Source of the DNA: Pseudomonas sp. CCC3.1
GTDB taxonomy: Bacteria; Pseudomonadota; Gammaproteobacteria; Pseudomonadales; Pseudomonadaceae
Reading direction: 5' to 3'
Assembly (NCBI RefSeq): GCF_034347405.1
Contig: NZ_CP133778.1
Location: 2,480,001 to 2,544,000, forward strand
DNA length: 64,000 nt
Shown: in pieces, positions 17,831-26,638 of the stretch
How the letters are laid out: each line of letters starts with the position of its first letter
How positions within the stretch are numbered: the first letter of the stretch is position 1
Translations under genes and position numbers: made by a program
The notes under the pieces: generated by a model
The model's database searches: none
The model's input: the letters and a program-made list of their open reading frames with translations, nothing else
Told to the model about the DNA's origin: nothing

Positions 17831-19726
17831 TCACACATGCGGATTGGTATGCGGCTTGATCTGCGGGCTGGCGTACTGCGGTTTGAGCGCGCCCTGATTG
17901 TCCAGCAACCAGGCGTCCATCACTTTACGCACCACAGGCCCGGCCACGCGGCCACCGGCTTCGCCGTTTTCAATCATTACCGAGATCACAATCTGCGGGT
18001 CTTCGGCCGGGGCAAAACCGACGAACAAGGCGTTGTCACGGTTGCGTTCGGCAGTTTTCAGACGGTTGTAACGCTCGCCTTGCTTGATCGCGACCACTTG
18101 CGCAGTACCACTTTTGCCGGCAATTCGATACTGCGCACCCTGTGCCGCCGCCCGGGCGATACCGCGCGGGTCATGCATCACGAGCTGCATCGCGTGGTTA
18201 ACCTGTTCCCACTCCTTGGAGTCGTGCAGCACGATATTGGGCATCGGGTTTGCATCTGCCGGAGGGGTGCCGTCGATGGTCTTGGCCAGGTGCGGACGGT
18301 TCCAGACGCCCTTGTTGGCGATCAGCGCCGTGGCTTGTGCCAGTTGCAAGGGCGTGACCTGCATGTAGCCTTGGCCGATACCCAAAATTACCGTTTCACC
18401 GGGGAACCACGCCTGACGCCGGGTTGTGCGCTTCCATTCGCGGGATGGCATCAGGCCCGGCGACTCTTCAAACATGTCCAGCGAGACTTTTTGCCCAAGG
18501 CCAAACATCGACATGTAATCGTGCATGCGATCAATGCCCAGTTTGGACGCCAGGTCATAAAAGTAGGTGTCGTTGGAGCGCATGATGGCTGCGTTCAAGT
18601 CCACCCAGCCGTCGCCGCTGTGGTTCCAGTTGCGGTACTTATGGTCGACGTTCGGCAGTTGGAAGTAGCCAGGATCGAACACCCGGGTCGAGGCCGAAAT
18701 CACGCCGCTGTCGAGGCCAGCAATCGCCACCTCCGGCTTAATGGTTGAACCCGGTGCATACAGGCCGCGCAAGGCCCGGTTAAACAAGGGTTTGTCCTGC
18801 GAGTCACGCAGCGCCGAGTAGTCCTTTGAGCTGATGCCAGTCACAAACAAGTTGGGGTCGAAGCTGGGTTTGCTGACCATTGCCAGCACTTCGCCGGTTT
18901 TTGGGTCAATGGCAATGATTGAGCCGCGACGGTCGCCCAAGGCGTCTTCGGCGGCTTCTTGCAGTTTGATGTCCAGGCTCAGGACAATATTTTTGCCCGC
19001 CACGGCATCGTGGTGGCGCAGCACGCGCATGACTCGGCCCTGGGCATTGGTCTCGACTTCTTCAAAGCCGACTTTGCCGTGCAACTCGTTCTCGTAGAAA
19101 CGTTCGATGCCAGTTTTGCCAATGGACTGCGTGCCCCGGTACTCGGTGGGATCAAGCTGTTTGGCTTCTTTTTCGTTGATCCGGCCGACATAGCCGACCG
19201 AATGCGCAAAGTGATCGCCCTGCGGGTAATGGCGAACAAACTGGGCTTCGACATCAATGCCTGGCAGGCGGAACTGATTGACCGCCAGCAACGCGATTTG
19301 ATCTTCCGTCAGTTCATACAACAGGGTCGAAGGGTCGAATGGGTGGCGGGCCTGTTTCATGGCCTTGGCGAACACGGCGCGGTCTTCATCCGGCAAATGC
19401 AGGACGCTCATCACCGTGTCCAGCACCTTGGCGGTGTCACCGGCACGTTCGCGGGTGATGGTCATGTTGAAACTGGGTTGGTTATCGGCCAGCAACACGC
19501 CATTGCGGTCATAGATAAAGCCGCGCTCTGGCGGGATGGGCAGCACGTGAACCCGGTTGTTCTCGGACACGGTCGAGTTGTAGTCAAACTCGGTGACCTG
19601 CAAAAAATACAACCGGCCGATGAGCGTGCAACTGACCGCCAGTACCAGCAGGGCGCATGCAATCAGTCTTTTATTGACCAGCCGCTTCTCGGTTTCGTGA
19701 TCTTTAAGAGGGATCGGCTCGGGCAT
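17831..19726 (-). CDS. mrdA: Penicillin-binding protein 2 (peptidoglycan transpeptidase)
   Basis: This 631-residue class B PBP should crosslink lateral-wall peptidoglycan during elongation. Order: cytoplasmic tail, one membrane anchor (LIACALLVLAVSCTLIGRLY), a dimerisation or pedestal domain starting RVHVLPIPPERGFIYDRNG, then the transpeptidase domain. The active-site Ser is S327 in APGSTIKP (SxxK); the other motifs are RSNDTYF (SxN) and GKSGTAQ, where KSG is as in E. coli PBP2. No rodA, rlpA or dacA lies beside it, so this is a stand-alone copy; Pseudomonas often has a second mrdA in the rod operon elsewhere. Confidence 0.93.
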   Translation of the reverse strand: MPEPIPLKDHETEKRLVNKRLIACALLVLAVSCTLIGRLYFLQVTEFDYNSTVSENNRVHVLPIPPERGFIYDRNGVLLADNQPSFNMTITRERAGDTAKVLDTVMSVLHLPDEDRAVFAKAMKQARHPFDPSTLLYELTEDQIALLAVNQFRLPGIDVEAQFVRHYPQGDHFAHSVGYVGRINEKEAKQLDPTEYRGTQSIGKTGIERFYENELHGKVGFEEVETNAQGRVMRVLRHHDAVAGKNIVLSLDIKLQEAAEDALGDRRGSIIAIDPKTGEVLAMVSKPSFDPNLFVTGISSKDYSALRDSQDKPLFNRALRGLYAPGSTIKPEVAIAGLDSGVISASTRVFDPGYFQLPNVDHKYRNWNHSGDGWVDLNAAIMRSNDTYFYDLASKLGIDRMHDYMSMFGLGQKVSLDMFEESPGLMPSREWKRTTRRQAWFPGETVILGIGQGYMQVTPLQLAQATALIANKGVWNRPHLAKTIDGTPPADANPMPNIVLHDSKEWEQVNHAMQLVMHDPRGIARAAAQGAQYRIAGKSGTAQVVAIKQGERYNRLKTAERNRDNALFVGFAPAEDPQIVISVMIENGEAGGRVAGPVVRKVMDAWLLDNQGALKPQYASPQIKPHTNPHV

Positions 19727-19922
19727 GTTCCGGGTGTCTCACGTCAGTAAACAGAAGTGCAGCAGCGCGCAGATCGTAAGCGGGCTACGAAAGTCGGCGC
19801 ACACCTTACCAAGAAGCAGGCAATCGAGTCGCTTTATTGGTCGGTTGGCAAGCGAAAGCCGACAGGCTGTTGTGGCCGCGGGCTGCTGTAAACTCGCTTC
19901 CTTTTATCGGGAGTCGGTGTCG

Positions 19923-20864
19923 ATGTTGCCTTTGATTGACTGGCGGCCGTGCGCGCTGTTGCAGAGCTTACACCTTGATTGGCTGCAACAGGCCGGGGTC
20001 GAGGTGGCCGTGCTGCGGCTGGACCAGATTGACCCGCTGATCAGCGGCAACAAGTGGTTCAAGCTCACCGAGCATGTGTTGGCTGCGCATGCCGCTGGCG
20101 CAGAGGGTTTGATCAGCCTTGGCGGGGCGCACTCCAACCATTTGCATGCGCTGGCCGCAGCGGGCAAACGTTTTGGTTTTGCGACGGTCGGTCTGTTGCG
20201 CGGGCATCCTCAGCAGACGCCGACCACGCTGGACCTTGAGCGCTATGGCATGCACGTGCACTGGTTGGGCTTTGCTGGGTATCGGGCACGGCATGCCCCA
20301 GGGTTCTGGGCGCCGTGGCAGGCGCAGTACCCCACGCTGCATAACGTTCCGGAGGGCGGTGGCGGCCTCGCGGGTGCCTTGGGTTGCGTACCGCTGGTCG
20401 CCCACGTGCGTGAACAACTGAGTGCGTTGGGCTGGCCAGACTACGACGCCTGGTGGTTGGCCGCAGGCACGGGCACGACGCTGGCCGGGTTGGTAGTGGG
20501 TGAGGCAGGGCAGCACAAGGTATATGGCGCGCTGGCGGTGCCGGACGATCATGGTGTCTCGCCGCAGGTTGAGGCGATATTGCAGGAGGCTGGCCATGCA
20601 GGGCGTCATTTTGAGCTGATAGAGGCCAGCCGCGGCGGCTTTGCCAAGGTGGACGACGCGTTACTCGGATTTATTCAGGACAGCGAAGCCGCCAGTGGTG
20701 TGCCGCTGGAGCCGCTGTACACCGGCAAGGCGTTAATGGCGCTCAAACACGCGGTTGAGTTGGGGCATATTGATAGAGGGCAGCGCGTGGTCTTCGTCCA
20801 CACCGGCGGCTTGCAAGGCCGCCGTGGCTTTGCTCAAGATCCGACGGGGGATGTCAGCGTCTAG
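19923..20864 (+). CDS. PLP-dependent deaminase/D-cysteine desulfhydrase family protein
   Basis: The 313-residue protein belongs to the ACC deaminase / D-cysteine desulfhydrase branch of fold-type II PLP enzymes. The cofactor Lys lies in DPLISGNKWFKL. The following LISLGGAHSNHLHALAAAGK is the phosphate- and substrate-binding Asn-His stretch, and AAGTGTTLAGLV is the phosphate cradle. The true substrate (ACC, D-cysteine or another amino acid) cannot be decided by eye, and the family is often misnamed. ATG 19923 is chosen because it starts the conserved region and follows GGGAG by 9 nt. Its 3' end overlaps the convergent cytochrome gene by 11 bp. Confidence 0.8.
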   Translation: MLPLIDWRPCALLQSLHLDWLQQAGVEVAVLRLDQIDPLISGNKWFKLTEHVLAAHAAGAEGLISLGGAHSNHLHALAAAGKRFGFATVGLLRGHPQQTPTTLDLERYGMHVHWLGFAGYRARHAPGFWAPWQAQYPTLHNVPEGGGGLAGALGCVPLVAHVREQLSALGWPDYDAWWLAAGTGTTLAGLVVGEAGQHKVYGALAVPDDHGVSPQVEAILQEAGHAGRHFELIEASRGGFAKVDDALLGFIQDSEAASGVPLEPLYTGKALMALKHAVELGHIDRGQRVVFVHTGGLQGRRGFAQDPTGDVSV

Positions 20865-21399
20865 GCAGCATGCGCAGCAAGGTGTTGTCTTTGATCAAGT
20901 AGTGATGCCCCAGCCCGGCCAGTGCGTGCAAGCCAATCAACCAGTACCCGATCGTGCCGCCCAGTTCGTGCCAGCCCTTGATTTGCTTGGCGAGGTCAGT
21001 GTCTTTGGTCGTCAGGGGCGGTATCTCGAAGCCATAGAAGAACACCGGCTTGTCGTTGTGACTGAGGATCAAGTAACCCATCACCGGCATGGCGATCATG
21101 AACAGGTACAAGGCCCAATGCATCAACGTCGCCAGTGCGGTCTGCCAGGCAGGCGGAGTGGGCGTGATTTTTGGCGCTGTGCCCAAGGTTCGGGCTAGCA
21201 AGCGCAGCCAGACCAGCACGAAGACGGTCAGGCCAAGCATGAAGTGAGCGTCTTTCATCAGATTGCGGCCGTCGCTGTCTTTCGGGAAGATTCCGCGAAA
21301 TTCAATCGAGGCATAGATCAGTACAAACAGCAGCACCATTAGCCAGTGCAGGGCGATGGACATTCGACTGTATTGATCGGCGGTGCTTTTCCAGGACAT
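20854..21399 (-). CDS. Cytochrome b561
   Basis: This 181-residue, four-helix inner-membrane haem protein has candidate haem His residues in RMSIALHWLMVLLF, MKDAHFMLGLTV, ATLMHWALYLFM and LIGLHALAGLGHHY. The bacterial family passes electrons between the quinone pool and periplasmic acceptors, or oxidises quinol with superoxide as in E. coli CybB. No partner gene is adjacent. The start MSWKSTADQYSR is typical of the Pseudomonas family. Confidence 0.85.
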   Translation of the reverse strand: MSWKSTADQYSRMSIALHWLMVLLFVLIYASIEFRGIFPKDSDGRNLMKDAHFMLGLTVFVLVWLRLLARTLGTAPKITPTPPAWQTALATLMHWALYLFMIAMPVMGYLILSHNDKPVFFYGFEIPPLTTKDTDLAKQIKGWHELGGTIGYWLIGLHALAGLGHHYLIKDNTLLRMLPRR

Positions 21400-21510
21400 G
21401 GGCTTTCCTCACGGTTCAGGTTTAGCCTCCGTTCTTGTTCGACGGAGTGCGTTAACTGTAATACGTCTGACAGGGATTACGCTGATGCCCGTCAATTAAC
21501 GCCTACCCCT

Positions 21511-21599
21511 TGTGGGAGCGGGCTTGCCCGCGATGGTGTCTACGCGGTTTAACCGAAAAAACGCATCGTCTGCATCGCTGGCAAGCCAGGCTCCCACAG
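21511..21599. repeat. REP pair of mixed type
   Basis: The left arm starts TGTGGGAGCGGGCTTGCCCG (21511) and the right arm ends in the inverse of TGTGGGAGCCTGGCTTGCCA (21599), around a 35-40 nt loop with GGTTTAACC. The two arms belong to two sequence subtypes, unlike the other pairs here. It lies upstream of the cytochrome b561 start and past the end of the DUF1853 gene. Confidence 0.8.
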
Positions 21600-21641
21600 G
21601 TTTCGCTGTAGTTAAAACAGCGTTCGCTTAGCGGACTGCTA

Positions 21642-22592
21642 TTAAGGATTGCCCGGCACTTTTGGCCACAGGTCAGACACCAAAAACAGGCGCTCGGCTT
21701 CTTCCCAGTCGCCGTTGCCGTTTTCGGCCAAACGGACCATTAATTGCGCCGGTGCCTGCGGGTGCAGCTCTGCCAGCCACACGCTGAGCTGTTGCTCGCT
21801 CCATAAACCTTGAGGGCCATAGTGCGCCGGAGCGAGCCAAGCGTGCCGGGGCAACGGTTGCCAGCAACCTGCGGCGCTTTGGCGGGTAAAGGCAGGCCAG
21901 TCACTCTGGTGCAACCAGCGCCCGCGCAAATGCTGCGGGTGAGCACCCGCGGGCGGCAACGAAAGGCCGGGCCATGGGTACAACAGGTAGCCGCCCAGCC
22001 ACATGCTGGCTTTAAAGCTCTGGATGTCGAGCGCGCCAAGGACCTCGCGGCTTTCGGGGCGGCTGGACATTGGCAGTTGATGCTGACAGAAGTGTTTGAG
22101 CTTGCGGTCCAGCCGGTCATTGCTGCCAGGGCCGAGCCAGTTGGCAGGGTCGCAGCCGTCTCCTGCCTGCGGGCCGAGATAGAGTTTTATCGCCAATTCC
22201 AGGTGATGCACGCCGTCACGGTCGCGCAGCAGCAGGTCCAGCTCGCCCAAGGTGTGGCCGCTCAAGCGGATGGGCAGGTTGGCGGCGATCAGTTCAACCC
22301 CTGGCGCGTGGTCGATAGCAAATTGCCAGAGCCGCTCGTAATAACGGCCCAGGCGGCGAGTCGTGGCCAACGCCAGCCAATGCAGCAGCGGCTCGCTGTG
22401 CTGATCCAGCTCATGCAGCCAGCGTTCCAGTTGATCGGGGGCCTGCACCCAGTCGCTGCCTGCCAGTGGATGCCGTTGCGGCCACGGGGTTTGGCTCAGC
22501 ATGGGCGGGGCGAGGATCACCCACGCCAAATCACGCACCTCTGGGTGACGTAATTGGCGGGGCAGGTTGAGCAAGTCAGGAAAGAGGATCAT
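21642..22592 (-). CDS. DUF1853 family protein
   Basis: This 316-residue soluble protein has no signal peptide or membrane segment. Recognised features are the N-terminal [39 protein letters not shown] and the conserved [23 protein letters not shown]. That Glu-x-Asp...Glu-x-x-x-Lys spacing resembles PD-(D/E)xK nuclease-like folds. The family is common in Pseudomonas and its role is unknown to me. It diverges from nadK over 99 bp. Confidence 0.8.
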   Translation of the reverse strand: MILFPDLLNLPRQLRHPEVRDLAWVILAPPMLSQTPWPQRHPLAGSDWVQAPDQLERWLHELDQHSEPLLHWLALATTRRLGRYYERLWQFAIDHAPGVELIAANLPIRLSGHTLGELDLLLRDRDGVHHLELAIKLYLGPQAGDGCDPANWLGPGSNDRLDRKLKHFCQHQLPMSSRPESREVLGALDIQSFKASMWLGGYLLYPWPGLSLPPAGAHPQHLRGRWLHQSDWPAFTRQSAAGCWQPLPRHAWLAPAHYGPQGLWSEQQLSVWLAELHPQAPAQLMVRLAENGNGDWEEAERLFLVSDLWPKVPGNP

Positions 22593-22691
22593 TGTGCGAG
22601 CATAGCTCCCGCGGGCTGAAAGGGTTTTGTCTATTCTCGTGTTTCGACCATAATCGCTGTTTTCGCACGCCTAAAACCTTGCAGGAGCCTC

Positions 22692-23582
22692 ATGGAGCAA
22701 TTTCGTAATATCGGCATCATTGGTCGTTTGGGCAGTTCACAGGTGCTCGACACGGTTCGCCGACTGAAAAAATTCCTGCTTGAGCGGCACATGCACGTGA
22801 TCCTCGAAGACACCATCGCCGAGGTGTTGCCCGGCCATGGCTTGCAGACGTCTTCACGCAAGATGCTCGGTGAAGTGTGTGACATGGTGATTGTGGTCGG
22901 CGGCGATGGCAGTTTGCTCGGAGCGGCCCGCGCGCTGGCCCGTCACAATGTGCCGGTGCTGGGCATTAACCGTGGCAGCCTGGGCTTTTTGACGGACATC
23001 CGCCCGGATGAACTCGAAGTCAAAGTCGCTGATGTACTCGATGGTCACTATCTGGTTGAAAACCGCTTTCTGTTGCAAGCCGAAGTTCGCCGTCACGGTG
23101 AAGCCATCGGTCAGGGCGACGCCTTGAATGACGTGGTGCTGCACCCCGGCAAATCGACCCGCATGATCGAGTTCGAACTGCACATCGACGGCCAGTTCGT
23201 GTGCAGCCAAAAGGCCGACGGCCTGATCGTTGCCACGCCCACCGGCTCCACGGCCTACGCGATGTCGGCAGGCGGCCCGATCATGCATCCCAAACTGGAT
23301 GCCATCGTTATCGTGCCGATGTACCCGCACACCCTCAGCAGCCGACCGATTGTGGTCGATGGCAACAGCGAACTGAAAATCGTCGTGGCCAAAGACATGC
23401 AGATCTACCCGCAAGTCTCGTGCGATGGTCAGAACCATTTCACCTGCGCACCGGGCGACACCATTACCGTCAGCAAAAAAGCGCAGAAACTGCGCCTGAT
23501 TCACCCGTTGGACCACAACTACTATGAAGTGTGTCGGACCAAGCTCGGCTGGGGTAGCCGACTGGGCGGTAGGAGCGACTGA
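22692..23582 (+). CDS. nadK: NAD(+) kinase
   Basis: It phosphorylates NAD to NADP with ATP or polyphosphate in the cytoplasm. It has 296 residues, the usual size. Motifs are GGDGS with the catalytic Asp (DMVIVVGGDGSLLGAARALA), INRGSLGFLTDI, NDVVLHPGKS with the ribose-binding Asn-Asp, and the glycine-rich ADGLIVATPTGSTAYAMSAG. Upstream GCAGGAG gives a good ribosome-binding site. It heads a three-gene run whose next start overlaps its stop by one base. Confidence 0.96.
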   Translation: MEQFRNIGIIGRLGSSQVLDTVRRLKKFLLERHMHVILEDTIAEVLPGHGLQTSSRKMLGEVCDMVIVVGGDGSLLGAARALARHNVPVLGINRGSLGFLTDIRPDELEVKVADVLDGHYLVENRFLLQAEVRRHGEAIGQGDALNDVVLHPGKSTRMIEFELHIDGQFVCSQKADGLIVATPTGSTAYAMSAGGPIMHPKLDAIVIVPMYPHTLSSRPIVVDGNSELKIVVAKDMQIYPQVSCDGQNHFTCAPGDTITVSKKAQKLRLIHPLDHNYYEVCRTKLGWGSRLGGRSD

Positions 23583-24553
23583 TGCTCGATCCTGCGCGCA
23601 GTTACGATTTGATCGGTGACGTGCATGGCTGTGCTCATACCCTTGAGCACCTGCTGGAGCGTCTGGGCTATCGCAAACTCGCCGGTATCTGGCGACACCC
23701 GCAACGGATGGCGGTGTTTCTCGGTGACATCATTGACCGCGGCCCGCGTATTCGCGAGTCGCTGCATATCGTTTACGACATGGTCCAAGCCGGTCAGGCG
23801 CTGTGCCTCATGGGTAACCATGAATTCAACGCGCTGGGCTGGTGCACACCGGCACCTGCGGGCAGCGGCAAGCACTATGTGCGCGAGCACAACCCACGCC
23901 ATACCCGTTTGATTCATGAAACCCTTGAGCAATTTGCCCAATACCCCGGCGAATGGCATGACTTCGTGCAGTGGTTCTATGACATGCCGCTGTTTGTCGA
24001 CGCCGGGCGTTTCCGGGTGGTCCACGCCTGCTGGGACGCCGATGTGATTGCCTCGCTGCGTGCGCAATACCCGGATGGCTGCATTGATGAGCATTTTTTA
24101 CAGGCGGCTGCGCAGGCCGACAGCTTCGCCAATTTGACGTTCAATCGTCTGCTGCGCGGGACTGACATGCGCCTGCCGGATGGCATGACCCTGACCGGGG
24201 GCGACGGTCTGACGCGGGCGTTCTTCCGCACCAAATTCTGGGAAGACGACCCCAAGACCTACGGAGATATTGTGTTTCAACCTGATGCCCTGCCTGAGCG
24301 CGTGGCGCAACAGCCGCTGTCCTCGACTGAAAAAGGTGCCTTGCTGCGCTATGGCAGCGACGAACCCCTGCTGTTTGTCGGGCACTACTGGCGCAGCGGC
24401 AAGCCCGCGCCCATTCGGCCGAACCTGGCTTGCCTGGATTACAGCGCCGTGCTCTACGGCAAATTAGTGGCTTATCGCCTTGATCAAGAAACCCGGCTCG
24501 ACCCCAACAAGTTCGTGTGGGTAGATGTAGAGCGTCCGGAGGCTGTGCAATGA
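23582..24553 (+). CDS. Metallophosphoesterase (PPP-like Ser/Thr phosphatase fold)
   Basis: The 323-residue calcineurin-like phosphoesterase has metal-ligand motifs in order: DVHGCAHTLE (GDxHG), GDIIDRG (GDxxDRG) and GNHEFN (GNHE), with later His ligands in FRVVHACWD and LLFVGHYWR. The family includes bis(5'-nucleosyl)-tetraphosphatases and protein phosphatases; the substrate here is unknown. The start (TGATG) overlaps nadK and the end overlaps glpG (ATGA), so all three are probably co-translated. Confidence 0.87.
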   Translation: MLDPARSYDLIGDVHGCAHTLEHLLERLGYRKLAGIWRHPQRMAVFLGDIIDRGPRIRESLHIVYDMVQAGQALCLMGNHEFNALGWCTPAPAGSGKHYVREHNPRHTRLIHETLEQFAQYPGEWHDFVQWFYDMPLFVDAGRFRVVHACWDADVIASLRAQYPDGCIDEHFLQAAAQADSFANLTFNRLLRGTDMRLPDGMTLTGGDGLTRAFFRTKFWEDDPKTYGDIVFQPDALPERVAQQPLSSTEKGALLRYGSDEPLLFVGHYWRSGKPAPIRPNLACLDYSAVLYGKLVAYRLDQETRLDPNKFVWVDVERPEAVQ

Positions 24554-25419
24554 GTGTGGTGGCTGTTTTACGTTTACCGCTGTCAGTTGATCTGAGCGGG
24601 TTTGTGGCCTTGCTCAAACGCATGCAAGTGCCGCATCGGGTGAGTGAAGAGGCGGGCGAGCAAGTGCTGTGGGCCCCCGAGACCATTGCTGATGATGTGC
24701 GCAGCTTGTATCAGCGTTTCCCTGCGGGCGACCCGAATCACGAATTGCCGATTGTCGAGCGTCCGGCGACCATGACGCGGCCCGGCTTTGCCCAGCAATT
24801 GCGCGACAGCCCGGCGACGGCGGTGATCTTGCTGCTGTGCATTCTCGTGGCGGCTGTCACGCAACTGGGCGACAACTTGTCTACCCTGAGTGCGCTGACC
24901 TTTGTGGATTTCACTATTCATGGGCAGTACATCGAATTCACCCCGTTGTCGGATAGCCTCGCGGCAGGGCAGTGGTGGCGATTAGTCACTCCGATGCTGA
25001 TCCACTTTGGTTTTCTGCACATCGCCATGAACGGCATGTGGTACTGGGAACTGGGGCGACGGATTGAAATGCGTCAGGGCAGCATCAATCTGATCGGTTT
25101 GAGCCTGCTGTTCAGTCTGGCGTCCAACTTCGCCCAATACCTGTTTGGCGGCCCGAGCCTGTTTGGCGGGTTGTCCGGGGTGTTGTATGGCCTGTTGGGG
25201 CATGTCTGGATTTACCAGTTGATGGCGCCCAACCCGATGTATCACCTGCCGCGTGGCGTGTTGATCATGATGCTGGTGTGGCTGGCGTTGTGCATGTCCG
25301 GGCTGGTGTCGATGATCGGCTTTGGCCAGATTGCCAACGCGGCGCACGTGGGCGGCTTGTTGATGGGTTGCCTGACTGGCTTGCTGGGCGGGCTGTGGGC
25401 TCGTCGCAAACACGTTTAG
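24550..25419 (+). CDS. glpG: Rhomboid intramembrane serine protease GlpG
   Basis: The 289-residue protein has an N-terminal cytoplasmic domain (about residues 1-85, as in E. coli GlpG) followed by six membrane helices. The catalytic dyad is Ser209 in FGGLSGVLYGLLG and His266 in ANAAHVGGLLMG. The His-Asn pair of helix 2 is in LIHFGFLHIAMNGMWYWELG. It cleaves membrane proteins within helices. ATG 24550 overlaps the preceding stop; the longer frame to 24517 is internal to that gene. Confidence 0.93.
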   Translation: MSVVAVLRLPLSVDLSGFVALLKRMQVPHRVSEEAGEQVLWAPETIADDVRSLYQRFPAGDPNHELPIVERPATMTRPGFAQQLRDSPATAVILLLCILVAAVTQLGDNLSTLSALTFVDFTIHGQYIEFTPLSDSLAAGQWWRLVTPMLIHFGFLHIAMNGMWYWELGRRIEMRQGSINLIGLSLLFSLASNFAQYLFGGPSLFGGLSGVLYGLLGHVWIYQLMAPNPMYHLPRGVLIMMLVWLALCMSGLVSMIGFGQIANAAHVGGLLMGCLTGLLGGLWARRKHV

Positions 25420-25425
25420 ACCCTC

Positions 25426-25490
25426 TGTAGGAGCGAGCTTGCTCGCGATCTTTTAACGATCAAAAGATCGCGAGCAAACTCGCTCCTACA
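25426..25490. repeat. REP pair, TGTAGGAGCGAGCTTG type
   Basis: Inverted arms start TGTAGGAGCGAGCTTGCTCG (25426) and end with the inverse at 25490, with only one or two differences and a loop of about 7 nt. It directly follows glpG and so probably marks the end of the nadK transcript. Confidence 0.87.
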
Positions 25491-25537
25491 GGAAATATAT
25501 AAATTTCATACGAATGTTTTAGAGCAGGAAAAGAACC

Positions 25538-25798
25538 ATGTCCTCTTTCAATGAAATGATTAAAAACATCACCCCTGAGATCTATCAGAGCCTGAAACTG
25601 GCCGTTGAAATCGGCAAGTGGGCCGACGGCAACAAACTGACGGCCGAGCAGCGCGAGCTGTCGTTGCAGGCGATGATTGCCTGGGAAGTGCAAAACCTGC
25701 CCGAAGAAGAGCGCACCGGCTATATGGGCCCGCAAGAGTGCAGTTCCAAATCGGCACCGGTGCCTAACATCCTGTTCAAGTCGGATGCTATCCATTGA
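25538..25798 (+). CDS. YeaC family protein (DUF1315)
   Basis: This 86-residue cytoplasmic protein begins MSSFNEMIKNITPEIYQSLK and ends PVPNILFKSDAIH. The family's EIGKWADGNKLTAEQRELSL and EERTGYM are present. Function unknown. The stop overlaps the TTG start of the next gene by 3 nt, and the pair is often adjacent in Pseudomonas. Confidence 0.88.
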   Translation: MSSFNEMIKNITPEIYQSLKLAVEIGKWADGNKLTAEQRELSLQAMIAWEVQNLPEEERTGYMGPQECSSKSAPVPNILFKSDAIH

Positions 25799-26625
25799 TT
25801 GAGATTGGTCGCGGTGCAATCAGCAAAATGTCGGCAAGTCTTCAAGCGCCGACCGTTCAATATGCGTTTCGTTTGGGCGATACCGAGGTGCCGGTCAATC
25901 CGTTGATCGGGACTAAACTGCGTCTGGAGTTTCTGGGGCAGATCAACTGCAGCCACTGTGGACGCAAAACCAAAAAGAGCTTCAGTCAAGGTTATTGCTA
26001 CCCGTGCATGGCTAAACTGGCGCAATGCGACGTTTGCATCATGAGCCCGGAGCGCTGCCATTACGACGCAGGCACGTGCCGTGAGCCGTCGTGGGGCGAG
26101 CAATTTTGCATGACTGACCATGTGGTGTACCTGGCTAACTCGTCCGGGGTTAAGGTCGGCATTACCCGGGCAACGCAACTGCCGACCCGCTGGCTGGATC
26201 AGGGCGCGAGCCAGGCCTTGCCGATCGTGCGCGTGGCGACGCGTCAGCAGTCGGGTTTTGTCGAAGACCTGTTTCGCTCGCAAGTGGCCGACCGCACCAA
26301 TTGGCGCGCACTGCTAAAGGGCGATGCAGAGCCGGTGGATCTGGCCGCGGTGCGCGATCAGTTGTTCGGCAGTTGCGCCGAAGGCCTGCATATCTTGCAG
26401 GAACGCTTTGGTTTGCAAGCGGTACAACCTTTGCATAGCGTCGAGCCCATCGAGATTAGCTACCCGGTCGAGCAGTACCCGAGCAAGATCGTCAGTTTCA
26501 ATCTGGACAAAGACCCTATCGTTGAAGGCACGTTGATGGGGATCAAGGGTCAATACCTGATCTTCGACACCGGCGTTATCAATATTCGCAAATACACGGC
26601 CTACCAGTTGGCCGTGCATCAGTAA
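25795..26625 (+). CDS. DUF2797 domain protein with Cys-rich metal site
   Basis: This 276-residue protein of unknown function has a Cys-rich N-terminal third that should bind zinc: CSHCGRKTKKSFSQGYCYPC, then CDVCIMSPERCHYDAGTC. The middle VVYLANSSGVKVGITRATQL resembles a GIY-YIG-like core, though I do not see a full nuclease motif. The start is TTG at 25795, overlapping the yeaC stop (TTGA), with no clear ribosome-binding site, so translational coupling is likely. The first ATG inside the frame would cut 11 conserved-looking residues. Confidence 0.78.
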   Translation: MIEIGRGAISKMSASLQAPTVQYAFRLGDTEVPVNPLIGTKLRLEFLGQINCSHCGRKTKKSFSQGYCYPCMAKLAQCDVCIMSPERCHYDAGTCREPSWGEQFCMTDHVVYLANSSGVKVGITRATQLPTRWLDQGASQALPIVRVATRQQSGFVEDLFRSQVADRTNWRALLKGDAEPVDLAAVRDQLFGSCAEGLHILQERFGLQAVQPLHSVEPIEISYPVEQYPSKIVSFNLDKDPIVEGTLMGIKGQYLIFDTGVINIRKYTAYQLAVHQ

Positions 26626-26638
26626 GAAGGATTCCTGC

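Noticed and set aside
22692..25419. Restriction of nadK, phosphoesterase and glpG to a phage-defence island
   Set aside because: All three are ordinary core genes with typical motifs and coupling; no defence domains are present.
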